A DNA stretch of 64,000 nt from Amaranthus tricolor (Eukaryota > Streptophyta > Magnoliopsida > Caryophyllales > Amaranthaceae). The notes below the pieces were generated by a model that saw only the letters and a program-made list of their open reading frames with translations, did no database searches and was not told where the DNA came from. Position 1 is the stretch's first letter. Every line of letters begins with the position of its first letter. The position numbers and the translations under genes were made by a program. Below are positions 11,680 through 23,989 of this stretch, piece after piece. Location of the stretch: positions 557,501-621,500 of the forward strand of contig NC_080062.1 in assembly GCF_026212465.1 (NCBI RefSeq). Direction: 5' to 3'.

Positions 11680-12095
11680 TATGACAACTTTATAGGTAAA
11701 GGATAAACGGATAAAGCCCAGAGTAAAGATTAATTCAATGCCTAATCAAATGTAAGGGAGTTTAGTTATAAAGATTGAGCTTCTGGTTCGAGATTGAATG
11801 ATAATAAAAATAGAGAGAAAATACAAAGCTAAAATTATATTAACTCCCTTACAAAAATGGGTATTCTCTATCCTAATTAGTTTGCTTCTAATTAAAAACA
11901 TTGAAATATCATTGTTACAACCAAATGAAATAAATTATGGATTAGTTTAGTGATTAAAGGATTTCCTTTTATCTTTGTTACTGAGGATCATACTTCCAAT
12001 AAAAATGATTAATTTTCTTTTAGAAGTTTCACCTTTATTTGTAGGAATTTTCTAGCCTATCTTAAATAAATAAACTACAATGTTTATATATACTA
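11680..12095. other. Intergenic DNA, nothing recognised
   Basis: AT-rich sequence with no coding or structural signal seen. Confidence 0.4.
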
Positions 12096-12125
12096 CTAGT
12101 ATAAAACCCGTGCAATGCACGAAAT
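12096..12125 (-). mobile_element. Helitron-like 3' terminus
   Basis: Read on the minus strand, a short palindrome CGTGCATTGCACG is followed nine bases later by CTAG and then T. This is the hairpin-plus-CTRR-T ending of plant Helitrons, rolling-circle transposons that insert between A and T. The body would extend to higher coordinates. I could not identify a 5' TC end or any helicase coding sequence, so it would be a non-autonomous or truncated copy. Confidence 0.5.
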
Positions 12126-13553
12126 TCTTAGTATGTAGATTTATATAAGTATAATTTTCAAAAACATATAATAATAAATATCTGTATATTAAAGATAAAG
12201 CAATATATAATAACTGTTAGAATAGGGTGATATGACATTTTTATATGTGTAATAAATTTAAATAGTTTGTAGTTGATAAAGTAAATAACATACTAATTAA
12301 TTTAATTTGTCACTTAAGTCAATATCAACTAATAAAATTCTTTCATCTAGCGCGGCCCAAAAGAATGACATGTGTGATTTTTCAGTCTTTTTATTAAATT
12401 GTATGTTGATTAGTTAACGTTGAAATAATTTCTATAACTAAATCAGTCTAAATTAAATTTTTTAAAATCACCTAAATAATTCTTAATTTATTGTTTTCAT
12501 TCTTTTAGTCAATTATAGATTAGAGTATTTGATTACTTGAAATAATTTCTATAACTAAATTTATTAAATTTAACAAGTTAAATATTAATTAATTGTCAAA
12601 TCTTTAATTAATGTAAATTGATCATCTATTTTATTCAGTTAGTTTAAATACTCAAATAAAAAAATTATACATGGCAAATTCTCTTAAAATTTAACACTTA
12701 TTATTTTGCTATCCTTTAAAATTTGTAACATTGATGCATATAATATGAAGGTATTTTTTTATTAATATGGCAAAATAATTAGACAAATGGAGTACACCAA
12801 AGATCCTAAGGGTTCATGCTAGTCTAAATCCACCATAGTTTGTCTCATACTCTTTGATAGAGTGCTAATAAAAGGCATTACATTCATTATGACGTGCTTC
12901 TACAAGTAATACCTTTACATGGTTATCAATATTTTGACCTACTACTCACAATCCATTGCCAAAATTAATGCTAAGTAGGACCATATTTGTCCAAAAAAAT
13001 AACTTTTAATTAATTTAAGATTAGTGTTGAGATTTATTCCTAAACATGTAAATATTTATCTTTTTGTTGGGTAATGTAATACTAGTTGTCTTTTAATGGG
13101 TGTAAGTTGTTTTTCTTTGTAGGTTGATATAGGATGTATTTAGGAAACTAGTATAGTTTTATAAGGTGGACCAAGTTTTTATTTTTTTATATGTCTTGAA
13201 CTAATTTATTGATTGTTATGTATCTTTGTTATATACAACGTAATTTAGTATTAATAGAATTCTTAATTAAATTGTCGGCTCAAATCATGATCTGAGTAGG
13301 CTTAAGCTTATATTTACCCTAGCCTATATTAATAGTCATTCAATATATTCTATTTAAAATACGAAATATGCTTATATATATAATTTATCATGGAATTTTA
13401 AACTCCAACTTCAATTTTTCATTAAAATTGTTTTCTGACCATTTCAGATACTCAAGTTATGTATTTAAATTTCATTCATCTCTTCTTTCAAATAGAATAT
13501 TCAGCCTTATAAGGGGGTTTGCATTGCATATTGAAAACCTACTATTAACTTAG
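12126..13553. other. AT-rich DNA, possible Helitron body
   Basis: There is no ORF of interest. Part of this stretch may belong to the Helitron whose terminus is at 12096, but its far boundary is not recognisable. Confidence 0.35.
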
Positions 13554-13831
13554 AGTGTGTTTGGATTGAAGGAATTGGAGGAAAAAAAAGGGAGAGATTT
13601 AGATAACAAAATAGAAATGAAGGAATTTAGAGAGATTGGATGGATGTTTTTCAAAATTATCAATCTTTTCAATGTTGGAAAGATTTAAAGGGAAAACTCT
13701 AATCTCATATCACTTTCCTCTTAAACAAACAAGAGTTTCTTGTCTTTTATCTATCTTCCTTTCCTTTCCCATCCCTCCCTTTCTTTTTCATTTCCTTTCT
13801 TTTCTATTCAAAGTTGTTATCTAAACATACT
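13554..13831. mobile_element. hAT-like MITE
   Basis: The left end AGTGTGTTTGGAT and the reverse-complemented right end AGTATGTTTAGAT form short inverted termini. They enclose a purine-rich left arm and a pyrimidine-rich right arm that could pair. Termini of the TGTTTGGAT type are common on plant MITEs of the hAT or PIF kinds. No clear 8-bp target duplication is visible, so the superfamily is uncertain. Confidence 0.45.
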
Positions 13832-14106
13832 GTTAAACGTTTGATTCAGAATTGAGATCATACTTTGACATTGTTATTTATATGTGAATTGTGCATTTAT
13901 TAGTATAGTGAAGTTCTAAATAATAATTTATGGATGTGATACTTTATCTATATGAATGTGAATTTGATTGAATATACAATGTACTTTTATAACACTCAAC
14001 ATTTTAGATTTTTTTGTTGAAGCCTTGAAGATGACCATCTAACTTCAATCAATGTGGTCAAAGGACCGTCCTCAATCACATGTTAATCTATATTACATAG
14101 TTTTAT

Positions 14107-14841
14107 TACTCCCTTTGTCCCACGAAATAGGAACAGCCATAATCGCAAAACAATCAACGCTCCCCACGTACCATTAGGTGAGGACGCGAGGTCAATGATC
14201 ACGCCTTTTGCGTAAGAGTATTTTAATATATATTTTTTATAAAAAAAAGTTTTTTTCTAGCGACACTATGGAATATATTTAACGACATTTAATTTAAATG
14301 CTGCTACTTCAAATTTCTAATAGTATATATAGAGAATTTATGACATTTATTAGACCCTTTAGCAGCATAATAAAAAATCACACTAAAACTTTTTGCGATA
14401 TAGGATTTAGTGACATTTTACACAAATATCACTATAATAGACTATAGTAACAATTATATATGTCACTAAAAACAAAATAAAGTGTTGCTAAATCACTTCA
14501 TAGTAGAATTTAAAAGAAAACCAATGATTATTATACTAAAAATATAACCTATGGCATGTTTTTAATGCCACTATATTCAATATCATGAAAAGTTAAATTT
14601 GATGCAGTGAAAAATCTAATTTAACCAAAACATGCGTAGGCCAAGAAATAGGTCAATTTATCAAAAGCTCAAGTCATTTGATTTAAAATCCTAACAATAT
14701 TAAATTGTATAATGTAACATACAAATAAGTGACAATCAAATTAGTTTTGTAAATATGTTGAAATAAGTGTTTGATCCATCTTTATTAAAAGTTTTCTCAC
14801 AATGTCATCCTTGATACCAATGTACTAGATCGGAGAGAGTA
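14107..14841. mobile_element. Possible Stowaway-like element with an inner repeat
   Basis: TA-flanked ends read TACTCCCTTTGTCCCACG on the left and, reverse complemented, TACTCTCTCCGATCTAGT on the right. Only the first dozen bases pair well. The middle (about 14260-14520) carries repeated AGTGACA/TGTCACT-type words, which suggests a second element inserted within. There is no coding capacity. Confidence 0.3.
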
Positions 14842-15304
14842 TAATTCTTAAAATAAATTATGTTTCCCGTTGTTTTATGATTAAGAACAATCAATGAAGG
14901 AAAAAGACCTGAAATTGAAATCACAAATTCTCATACTTCACGTGAAAACAATTTAAATTAGGCAGTATGTCCATGTAAATTAATTAAAATATTTTATTTT
15001 TAAATTTTAAATAATTATTTTTATTATTTAATATATATCACTTTATTTAAGATGTTAAAATTAATACTTTAGATATTAAAGCACTTATTTTTAAGTTAAA
15101 CTCTTTTTATGAATTATTCTGACTAAAAAACCATCTCAAACAAGAGGTACTCTATTGTAATAGACACAACAAATTCTTTGCAGGGAATGACCAAAGCCTA
15201 TTTAGCCTTTGAAGGTATTGGGCCTTCTTAATACCACAACATGGAGCTATTACAATCACGTAAAAAGTGTGTTTCTATAGATTATTAGCAAATTTTGTAT
15301 ATAA

Positions 15305-15458
15305 ATTGTAGTGAGAGACGCTTCCTCCGAGAGACGTATTAGATATATGGGATAAATAGTCTAATTAATACAATTTAAGTGAAAATAAGAGTGCGGGCTT
15401 CTTGTTTTGATGTCGTCTTTTTAAGAAACGGTCTCTCATAAGAGTAGCAGAATTTAGT
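15305..15458. mobile_element. GAGACG-type MITE, copy 1
   Basis: It begins GTGAGAGACGCTTCCTCC and ends AAACGGTCTCTCATAAGA, so the two ends form a GAGAGAC/GTCTCTC inverted repeat. It aligns along its length with 39057-39203, with shared blocks such as TTAGATATATG and CTTCTTGTTTTGAT. A longer related element is at 45585-45905. Confidence 0.55.
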
Positions 15459-16107
15459 ATGATCACGTCTCATTGCGAACAAGTTTATTTAAAGATTCCA
15501 AACTTAAAAAACAAGTGTTTTAATATTTGAAATGGATGTTTTAATAAGTTTAATTGGTAGCCCAATTTAAAATTGTCTCATAATTAGACCGTTTTAAATA
15601 AGTATTTTTTTCGCCAAAAGTCGGTAAATATACTATAACAAAGATCAAAACAAAAATCCTTAACTGAAAAAGATAAAATCGAATACAAACACTAACATTA
15701 CATCACCTTAATATCCTAACTCAAATACTCTTCACCTTTTTCATCTTATTTGTTCCAATCAATTTGCTTGGTTTTATTTTTGATATGATACCACCACTTT
15801 ACTCATTTAATTTTTTTTTATTTCTAAATATCTCACTACTTTAACCTGTTATATTCAACTCCTTAGTCTCTGTGTCAAAAGTAAATGAGGCAAATTGCTG
15901 AAAGCCTAGACCAGAGGAGTATGTGGTAGTACAATATTTCATTCAATTCTATTAAATTATAAAAAGTTATATTGAAGTCTTAATATATAATAGTACATAA
16001 CTAAAAATTATAAAAAGTTGACATTAATAATACTTGTGTTGAGACGAATTAAACAAGATCTCACTTGACTATATTTTTAACTTATAGATTAAGAATAAAA
16101 TACAAAT
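15459..16107. other. Intergenic DNA, nothing recognised
   Basis: No feature seen. It lies downstream of the zinc-finger gene at 16236-17304 and may hold part of its 3' flank. Confidence 0.4.
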
Positions 16108-16108
16108 T

Positions 16109-16202
<94 letters not shown>
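16108..16202. repeat. (TA)n microsatellite
   Basis: About 95 bases of nearly pure TA repeats, interrupted by single G and C substitutions. It begins about 35 bases beyond the stop codon of the minus-strand zinc-finger gene, so it probably lies in that gene's 3' untranslated region or just past it. Confidence 0.9.
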
Positions 16203-16207
<5 letters not shown>

Positions 16208-16235
16208 AAAAAAAAATAACATTATTCCCACATGA

Positions 16236-17304
16236 CTATGATTCAATTGATGATGAAGAAGATTGGTAGCATTGAGGGCAGGCAAAGTGACCCTTAGCTC
16301 CACAATTAACACAAGAAATGGATCTTTGATTGGATCCGAATCGACCCGGAAACAAATCATCTAAAGGATTACTATATCCAAGTAATCCACCCGGTTTCAC
16401 ATACCCGGATCCTTTACATGTTTTACAAGCTATTAACTTCACGTCTCCACATCGTTTGCACATCCCCAATGAACTGCAAATTTAACAATTATAACACCAA
16501 CCCAAAATTATTCACCTTAAATTAAAATTTTGAATCCCTATTTTTTGTAATTATTCTTTAATTAGTTATGATATTAATTAATTTTATGATTTGAATTGGT
16601 ACAACGACGAATGACAAAGTCTTAATCCCACAATATTGAGATCGACTACAAGAATCAAATATGATTTCTAATGATCGTACACATGGATTCTTTTTCATAA
16701 TTCAAATTCGTAACTTCACAATTAAATTCGCACAAAATTATTAGTAACGGGGCATTTGGTCTTTAATTCATTGGATATTGCTTTAATTAACTTGTTTGAT
16801 CAGTCGATAACATTAATTATTTTTATTAATTAGTGATTAAACTAGTTTTCTAATTAAAGCTTTTATTTAACCAATCAAAGCCCAAAATACAAACCAAACG
16901 AACAAAAAAACAATTTTCCCAAACACCCAATAACAAGTCATCAATCCAATATTTCCCAAATTTTATTAAAAACAGATTCCATATAAGTTATTTTGAAATA
17001 AAAAATACTTTCTCCATCTTAATATATATTTCAATTAAATTAGTAATTCGGTTACTTAAATTATGCAAATACTATATCAATTTTTTTAATAGCTACATTT
17101 TTTTATTTATGTAAAAATTATATAGTGAAGAATATCTATTAATAAAACGGCGGACAGTATTAATAAAAATATATTTAAGTAAAAAAATTACCTTCTTTGG
17201 GAAGAGGAGATAAAGGAATCGATTTTAGGTGCAGCAATGGTAGCACATAAGAGAAAAGTACCAACTCCAAGACCTGCGATTTCGCTAGCTGTCATGTTTT
17301 CCAT
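16236..17304 (-). CDS. Small DnaJ-type Cys-rich zinc-finger protein (BSD2-like)
   Basis: Two exons (17304-17192, 16473-16236) joined by a GT-AG intron encode 116 aa. Residues 9-25 form a short hydrophobic segment after MENMTASE, probably a membrane anchor or targeting element. The rest has the paired-cysteine layout of DnaJ zinc domains: C43-x2-C46, C54-x2-C57 followed by KGSG, then C92-x2-C95 and C103-x2-C106 around a CGAKGH core. Plant proteins with only this domain include BSD2, a chloroplast chaperone for Rubisco. This protein lacks a J domain and an obvious transit peptide, so that function is not assured. The split codon S38 and the exact fit of the two phases support the model. No clear TATA box was found. 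Confidence 0.8.
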
Positions 17305-17445
17305 TTTCTTACTTGTTTTTTTTTCCCTCCAATGGAACAGATTTTTTTGGATTGCTTTCATTATCCTCTTTTATCGATATCTTAAAATGGTAGCAAATTA
17401 ATATATTATTATAGAAGATAATAATAGTGAGACAAATATATTTTT

Positions 17446-17560
17446 TGGCGTAGCTGGATAGAGTGTGAGGCTAATAACAATTTGGTTGAAGGTTCAAGCC
17501 TTGCATTGGACTAAACTGAACGTATCTTTTTGGGCATTAGACAATTTTATTGCAAATTAC
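17446..17560 (+). repeat. tRNA-derived SINE-like head
   Basis: TAGCTGGATAGAG (17451-17463) resembles an RNA polymerase III A box. GGTTCAAGCC (17491-17500) matches the B box, at a tRNA-like spacing. The sequence does not fold into a complete tRNA by eye, so a SINE head or tRNA-like relic is more likely than a functional tRNA gene. Confidence 0.4.
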
Positions 17561-17565
17561 TATGG

Positions 17566-17850
17566 GTTAGAGTATATAATTTATTTTGGGGCGTCAATTA
17601 TAAGCTTAAATTTTTGGCTGAATTAGTTTCTTGACATGTTATTAAAAGTCAACGTGACAAGAAGTAACAAGTTCGAATCTTAATAACCCCTTAATTAAAG
17701 TGGAATATTATGAGGAGAGCATGTGTCGCATCCACACTTCTAGCCTAAAGGGATCTAATGTGAGGGAGCGTGTTAGAGTATATAACAAATCATGGAGGCT
17801 TAACCTTAAGTTTAACCTTTTGATTATATTGGTTCCTTGATATTTTATAT
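17566..17850 (+). repeat. Dispersed TRIM-like repeat, copy 1
   Basis: The word TTAGAGTATATAA occurs at about 17568 and again at about 17772. Each time it is followed by similar sequence ending in a TTGACATG-like or TTGATATT block, so the unit has direct terminal repeats about 200 bases apart. Between them is a CATCCACACTTCTAG block. A reverse-oriented relative lies at 46690-46935 and a fragment at 21166-21235. It resembles a short non-coding LTR element, but no primer-binding site was confirmed. Confidence 0.4.
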
Positions 17851-19380
17851 GTGAGGATGACATAATAGACCAGCAGGTGAAGGTATCCCTATAAGACTAT
17901 AACCAATTAACCATGCCCATCTACATTTTTATATTGAATATTTATTTATTACTGATGACGGGTCGGATACAATATTCTTATTCACGTCTGTCTATATATT
18001 TATGGGCTTAACTCAAGTAACTAAACTAAACAAAAAGTAACATAAACGGTAAACCAACGTAAATTAGTATAATGAACTCTTAATTTTTAAAACCTTATAC
18101 GATCAAACACCTTACGTATATCCAGAACTAAAATCTAAACAAAAGTTACCAATGACATAATCTTCTAGACTGCCCTAAGGAAGGGAAGGGTTGTAGCTAG
18201 ATCCTAATGATTCTACCATTTACTTTCCGTTAAAGGGGTAAAAAAAATATTTCCAAAAGAGATCATTTTAATCTTATAAAATTAAACAATAAATGACCTT
18301 TCACTAATTAAAGATACACAATTAATATTAATTAATCAATTCTATAAATAGTAATGTTCACAAAAAGCTCACATAATCTTTAGATTTGTCCATCGGTTCC
18401 CTACAAGTTACTAATTAGCTTAAAAATAATGCTATTCTCACTTGTTCTAAAAGCCCACCTTTTATGGATGTAATCCATTCATATTATTCTTATAAATTTA
18501 TTCTCATCCATCTCATGATCTCACTTCTAAAATGTGTTTTCCTAATATGCACTTAGTGATCTAATCTATCCATAATAACCTATTAAAAGTGGAAATAATA
18601 ATAATATCGATAATATCAAGACGCTTTTTGATTATCAAACTATGACAATATAATTGAAATTTTGACAAAACTTTCTCGATAAATTAGTTAGTATATCATA
18701 TAAAATGAAAGAACATAAATACATTACACTTGAGGGGCCCTTTGTTATCATTTTTTGGTTTTTAATTTTTAATATATAAAACTAAAAACCAAAAATAAGT
18801 AAAGAAACCAGAAAAAATTGTTATAATGTTTTATATTTTTAGTAGTCAGTTTTCAAAATCATCATATTTTTAATAAATTTGACTAATTATTTGTTTGTAA
18901 TAAAACATATATCTAAACGTCATTACAATATGGATATATAATAAGAAAACATGAGTAATAACAATTTCCTACAACAATATATACGAGCCAAAAGTGAAAT
19001 TGAGCTTGCAGCAACAGCAGCATTATGTAAGTACACACCTTTTATTTTTGCATTATTTATCATTTATATAAACCATTAACCAATGATCATCATCTACGTG
19101 CAAAGTGAAAAAAAATATTACATAATCGAGGTACGTTTACACCTCATTAGCTTATCAAGCTTAATTATCTTACAACAACATCAATAATTATGTTCATATA
19201 AAACTACATGATTAATTGTTAATTTTACTCTCCCTATGTAGGGTCTTTGTCGAGCCGAGTAATTTTTTAGCCACATTCTCTTTTATTGATATGTATTGTC
19301 ATCTCTATTATCCCTCCTCAAATCTTGATCATAATTCTTATAATTAAGCGGAATATAGTAGATACGATGATAATAACTCT
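17851..19380. other. Intergenic DNA downstream of the MYB gene
   Basis: AT-rich. A 43-codon ORF starts at 18951 (MSNNNFLQQY) and meets a good splice donor, TGTAAGTAC, but no continuing exon could be found. No other signal was seen. Confidence 0.4.
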
Positions 19381-20837
19381 CTAAAATATGCAACCTTCAT
19401 AATAAATATTATTAAAATCTCCTTCCCAAGAGTATCCATAATTATTGTTATTAGGGCTTATTATATTATTATTAATAATAGTACTATTAGCTTGGTTTTG
19501 AAGTGATAATGCCATTTTGCTACAATATTGGTTATTATTGTTATAATCTTGTTGCATTAGATCACTGAAATTCCATAGACTTCCCCACCATGAACCATCC
19601 TGATCGTGACACGTGGCATCGATCATAGTCGGCGTCATGATCATCATCATCAAGTTTTGCTCCTCTATGGTTGTGTTTGGATTCATGAATATAGGTTTTT
19701 GCTTAATGTTGGGAGTTTGATCTTGCGATGGTACAATTTGGTTGGTTTCTTCATTTTTTATGCTTCTTGGAATAAGTTGATCTTGTGTTTGAACTTGTAT
19801 TATTTGTGCTTCTAATGGTTGTTGTTTTGGTGGTTTTGGCTTTAGGATTTGGGGTTTTGATATTTTTTCGGATACTTTTCGAGATCTTTCCTTCTTCTTG
19901 AAATGGGTTTTCCAATAGTTTTTGATTTCATTATCAGTTCTTCCTGATACGTATCTTGCAATTTTCGACCATCTGTTCATATCATGCAAATAAACAATAA
20001 ACAATGAACAATTAATTCTTTGGATTAATGATAGCTAATTAAAATAAAAAATAGAAGACTTAGCTCTGATGTACATAGTGAAAAATATGCATGTTCTTTC
20101 AATTATAAAAACATGTACTAAATATTTCATCAATTGTATAAAAAGTAAGATTCTTTACAATTAGAGAGACATACCTCGTATATGTATCGGTTTTTTTTAT
20201 TTATCATTCTTCTTACCATACTGTATAATTGACCATTTTTTCACTTTATTGTCAGCTTATGGTTATTAAAACTCTAATTATATGATTGTGAACAAAATTT
20301 GAAATTAATTATATTTTTTTAATAATTTTCTTGTTGTATATATAAATAGATAATTAAGGAAAGGAGAGTATTGAACTGAAATGGTGAGTAGTATGGCGTC
20401 TTACTTGTTACCCCAAATGGAATGTAATTCGATGATAATGCCTTCTTCTTGAGATGTTATTTGCCCTCTTTTCAATCCCGGCCTTAGATAATTCACCCAC
20501 CTTAGCCTACAACTCTTGCCATTCCTATTTAATCCTATATCAAAACACAAGTACAACAAAAAAAAACAATCACAATCCATCAGCTTAAACTTTTATTTGA
20601 ATTAGATCATTGACATATTTATTACTTACGATAAAAAATAAATCTAATATAGCATAAGTTACAAACTTGTAACTATCAATTTAAACTTTTAGTTTAGTAG
20701 TTATTACCTGTGCAACGCGCAACTGAACTCCATCTTCCTTCACCATGCAAGCTAACATACTCAACAAGAAGTTTGTCTTCTTCAGGAGTCCAAGGACCTT
20801 TCCTCCAACTTTGGTTTTGAACAGGCCAAGCAGCCAT
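19381..20837 (-). CDS. R2R3-MYB transcription factor
   Basis: Exons 20837-20708, 20534-20405 and 19972-19381 (130, 130 and 592 nt) encode 283 aa. The 130/130-nt first exons and split codons G44 and K87 are the classic plant R2R3-MYB gene structure. Repeat R2 has W16, W36 and W56. R3 has I69 in place of the first tryptophan (usual in plants), then W88 and W107 in the [11 protein letters not shown] signature. The nuclear product binds MYB-core DNA and controls transcription. The LHGEGRW and THFKKK words resemble subgroup 20 (MYB2/62/78/108/112/116, stress and hormone genes), but that assignment is tentative. The C-terminal half is rich in Asn and Gln with an acidic [15 protein letters not shown] end, plausibly an activation region. 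Confidence 0.95.
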
Positions 20838-20900
20838 ATATGTTGCTAACTTTGTGGCTTACACTTACATGTCTCACATTCTAAGGTTTCAAGCTACTCC

Positions 20901-20910
20901 TTATATATAG
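20901..20910 (-). promoter_or_regulatory. TATA box of the MYB gene
   Basis: CTATATATAA on the minus strand lies about 65 bases before the MYB start codon. This implies a leader of only 30-40 nt. Confidence 0.6.
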
Positions 20911-20924
20911 TTGTATGATAACAC

Positions 20925-22914
20925 ACTTTGCTTGTCATTTCAATCCATTTTATATAGAATTAAATTAAAAAAATAAAACAATAATACCAACCAAAATCTT
21001 GTGTGGCACTCATTATGTTTTAAGTATAAAAAGTAGTATATTAATGTGTTTATTTTCTTTTTATATAAGAGATTTTAATAAAGATGTTACAATTTAACTT
21101 GAACAAAGAGTACTTCTATGTAGTCAAAGAAACTTATTAAACTAACGATTCAAAACTCTAGAATATGTTAGATTTTAGAAGTGTGGATGCAACTCATGAT
21201 ATGTCCTACTTATATATACCGCTAAATATTCCATAGGAAATGATGGGTGTAAGATTTAAAATCATGATTTTTATACTATCATATTTTTAAATGGTAATTT
21301 TGCTGTTTTTTTTTTCCGAAGCTAGCCAGATACTAACTAGTTTAATCGATAAAATTGTGCGTGTATAAAACATACAAAAAAATTAAGATTTATCTTATAC
21401 TAATATATTCTTGCCTTTTGTGGCTCTATATGTTTAAAACACATATAATGGATTCATTCCTTAAATTTACAATGGTCTTTGGGCATTCATAATATGTGGA
21501 ATAAGAATCTAAAAGAGTTATCGTAAAAGTAAGAGATGAATTAGAATAAAATGCAAATTAAATTGTGTTCAACATGTGAATTATAGAAGGATAGAAAATT
21601 AAAAATTTAATGATAATGATATTAAATAAAATAAACTGAAAAAAAAATTAAAAAATAAAATATATCAGAACAATTAGGGGTGCAATTTACATCATTTAGT
21701 CAAATACAATTAATTTAATCAACGTCTTGGTTGCATTTCATTCATATAAAGATATACATACCTTTCATTTTGAATTTACTACATTAATTAAATTTCAAAG
21801 CTCTCATTTTAATTTGTCTTTTAAAAATATTTTTACATGCCTTTAAAGCATGAGCTAGTTGAACTCATAATGTTTGATGATAAAATCAAATTTTGGCCAA
21901 TAAGAATAAGCCACATGGGTAATCAAATCTATGCTACCGTACAAAACTTCATGTGGAATATTATGAATTTATGATTTATAATTTAATATTAGATTGAATG
22001 AAAAATTTTAAGCACATTTGATTGTATATGATTAATCAATAGAAATTTTAAGAATTAAGAACACGATGTGCTTTGTTATAACTAATCAACACTAACGTAT
22101 GGATTTTGACCTTTATTGTTTTTAACTTATCATTGTTTAATTATCATTGTTTAATTTCATGGCAGTTGATTAGCAAGGGTAAAGTTGACTACCGTCTAAG
22201 GCTTTGAATTTTTTAGGGCTCAAATAACTTATTTTTGTGTATATAAGTGATATTTTTGATGAAGTAAGTGATATTAATTTGAATTAAATTTAGATATAAC
22301 TTATATTCTTTGCTAAGTAACATGAGTTCTTAGTGTTTCTTTTATAAAGAAGTTTAAATATCAACAATAAAAAGCAAAAGTTAGATTATATTATTCGTCA
22401 CATCTTAAGAGTTTAGGAGCCTTAATTTTTTTACTCTAAGGCCCATAAATGAATGAGACGACTCAGATTAATTAAAATTGATTATGAGTCGAATTTAGGA
22501 TGGATTTATCAAATTCATTGAAATTTTAGATTTTAGGAATGACTAAGATTAAAAATTTTAAATACAATATTAAATATATATATTTATTTATTTGTTAAAC
22601 TAGATCTAGTTCAAATTCATTATTTCTCAAAACTTAAAACTTATATAATCATAATTTTTAGTTAAAGTCGACTTCAATAGATTTTTGGACCATGATAATC
22701 TCTATGACTACACCAACATCAGTAGATACGGTGATTAAGATTTAAGCAAACCACTCTTTTTAATTCACTCGGGAACAAACGCTAAGTGTGTTGTTGGTTT
22801 ATTATTTGAAAGTGGCTTCAAACCCAATGAATTATTTCCATTTGTTAAATCAACGCTGTCCAAACACATAGTTTTATAGTCGATTATTAACTTTTAATTT
22901 TAAAGTGACTAATT
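20925..22914. other. Intergenic DNA upstream of the MYB gene
   Basis: AT-rich, with no ORFs of interest. A fragment of the TRIM-like repeat family (TGTGGATGCAACTCATGA and neighbours) is at about 21166-21235. The right border is the ATAAC duplication of the gypsy element. Confidence 0.45.
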
Positions 22915-22919
22915 ATAAC

Positions 22920-23614
22920 TGTTTCGGTAATGAAACGAGGAAGTGCGAGACACTTGATATACCTGGAAATAAGCAGAAGTATGATCAAGAGAAGCGACTT
23001 ATGAGAGGAAGTGACCTGAATTCCTGCAACACAACACGTTAGCCTTATCCGGGGGGTGACCTCCCGGAAAACCCCTCCGACGCTCAAGTCAGAACGTAGA
23101 TCGGAAATTAATGAATGACAGATTGTAGAATGAATGCAAGAAGGAAGGTCGGGATTGGGATTGCTAGTGCTAGTGCTAGTGTTTGGGAAGGCTAAGGAAG
23201 TAATGTAAGCAAGGATACTAGGAAAGCTATTTCAGATCCTCCTTCCCCTCTGATGGTTGTCCCTATTTATAAGATTGAAGGAGGAAGTTACTTCAGAGAG
23301 GACAGGTGGAAGATCATGGGAGTCGTGGGAGTAATGGGTAGCAGCTGATGGTCATGAAAGAAAGCAGAAGATAGTGGGTAGTTATCTACCTTGGAAGAAG
23401 GATTATCAAGGAATGTGGGGGAGTGGGAAGTTGAGTCAAGGGAAATTAGGGCATCTGAAAGTGAGTAGCTCATGGGCTATCCAAGGAGGATGGGACATTC
23501 AACAAAAAAGCCCATTGACCGAAAGTCAAGGTCAACGGAAAAGGTCAAAGGGTATTTTGGTAATATGATGATAATTATTAAATAAATAAATTAACTAAAA
23601 ACAGTACCATGACA
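22920..23614 (-). repeat. gypsy 3' LTR
   Basis: A 695-bp LTR running from TGTTTCGG to CCATGACA, identical to 35138-35832 by inspection. It contains a short triplicated GCTAGT stretch near 23164 and a minus-strand TATAAATAGGG core at about 23263-23273. Confidence 0.96.
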
Positions 23615-23633
23615 TTTAGCCCCACGCATGAAG
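23615..23633 (-). other. gypsy polypurine tract
   Basis: On the minus strand GCGTGGGGCTAAA directly precedes the 3' LTR, the expected place for plus-strand priming. The tract is less purely purine than usual. Confidence 0.55.
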
Positions 23634-23989
23634 GGTGATGTGAGGGGAGAGTTACTACGATTAGAAACATCCTCCTTTATGCGGAAAAACAGGTGTCCTG
23701 GCGAATCTCCTCAAAGATCTTGAAAATTGAGCTTGCAAGCTTCGAATCGACAGTTCATGTGCTGAATTCCGAGTTGTAATGAAAAAGATATGACCTTTTA
23801 AGCTTGTCAGGTAAGAACGTATTGAATATGGGTCAAACGGGCATATGAAGCCGCGGCTTGAAGTATGCCGCGGAATAGCCCCAGACGTGTTAATACAACA
23901 GCGAAATAGTGAATGTGGGATCTAGATTCCGCGACATCATATCTCGGCCCTTGCTTTCACTGATTGCAGAAATCAGGTTTTCAACAAAA

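Noticed and set aside
17446..17520. Possible functional tRNA gene
   Set aside because: A- and B-box-like words are present, but I cannot fold acceptor and anticodon stems, so it was kept only as a SINE-like head.
18951..19079. 43-codon ORF starting MSNNNFLQQY, with a good splice donor
   Set aside because: No matching acceptor or further exon was found. Downstream sequence is AT-rich with frequent stops.
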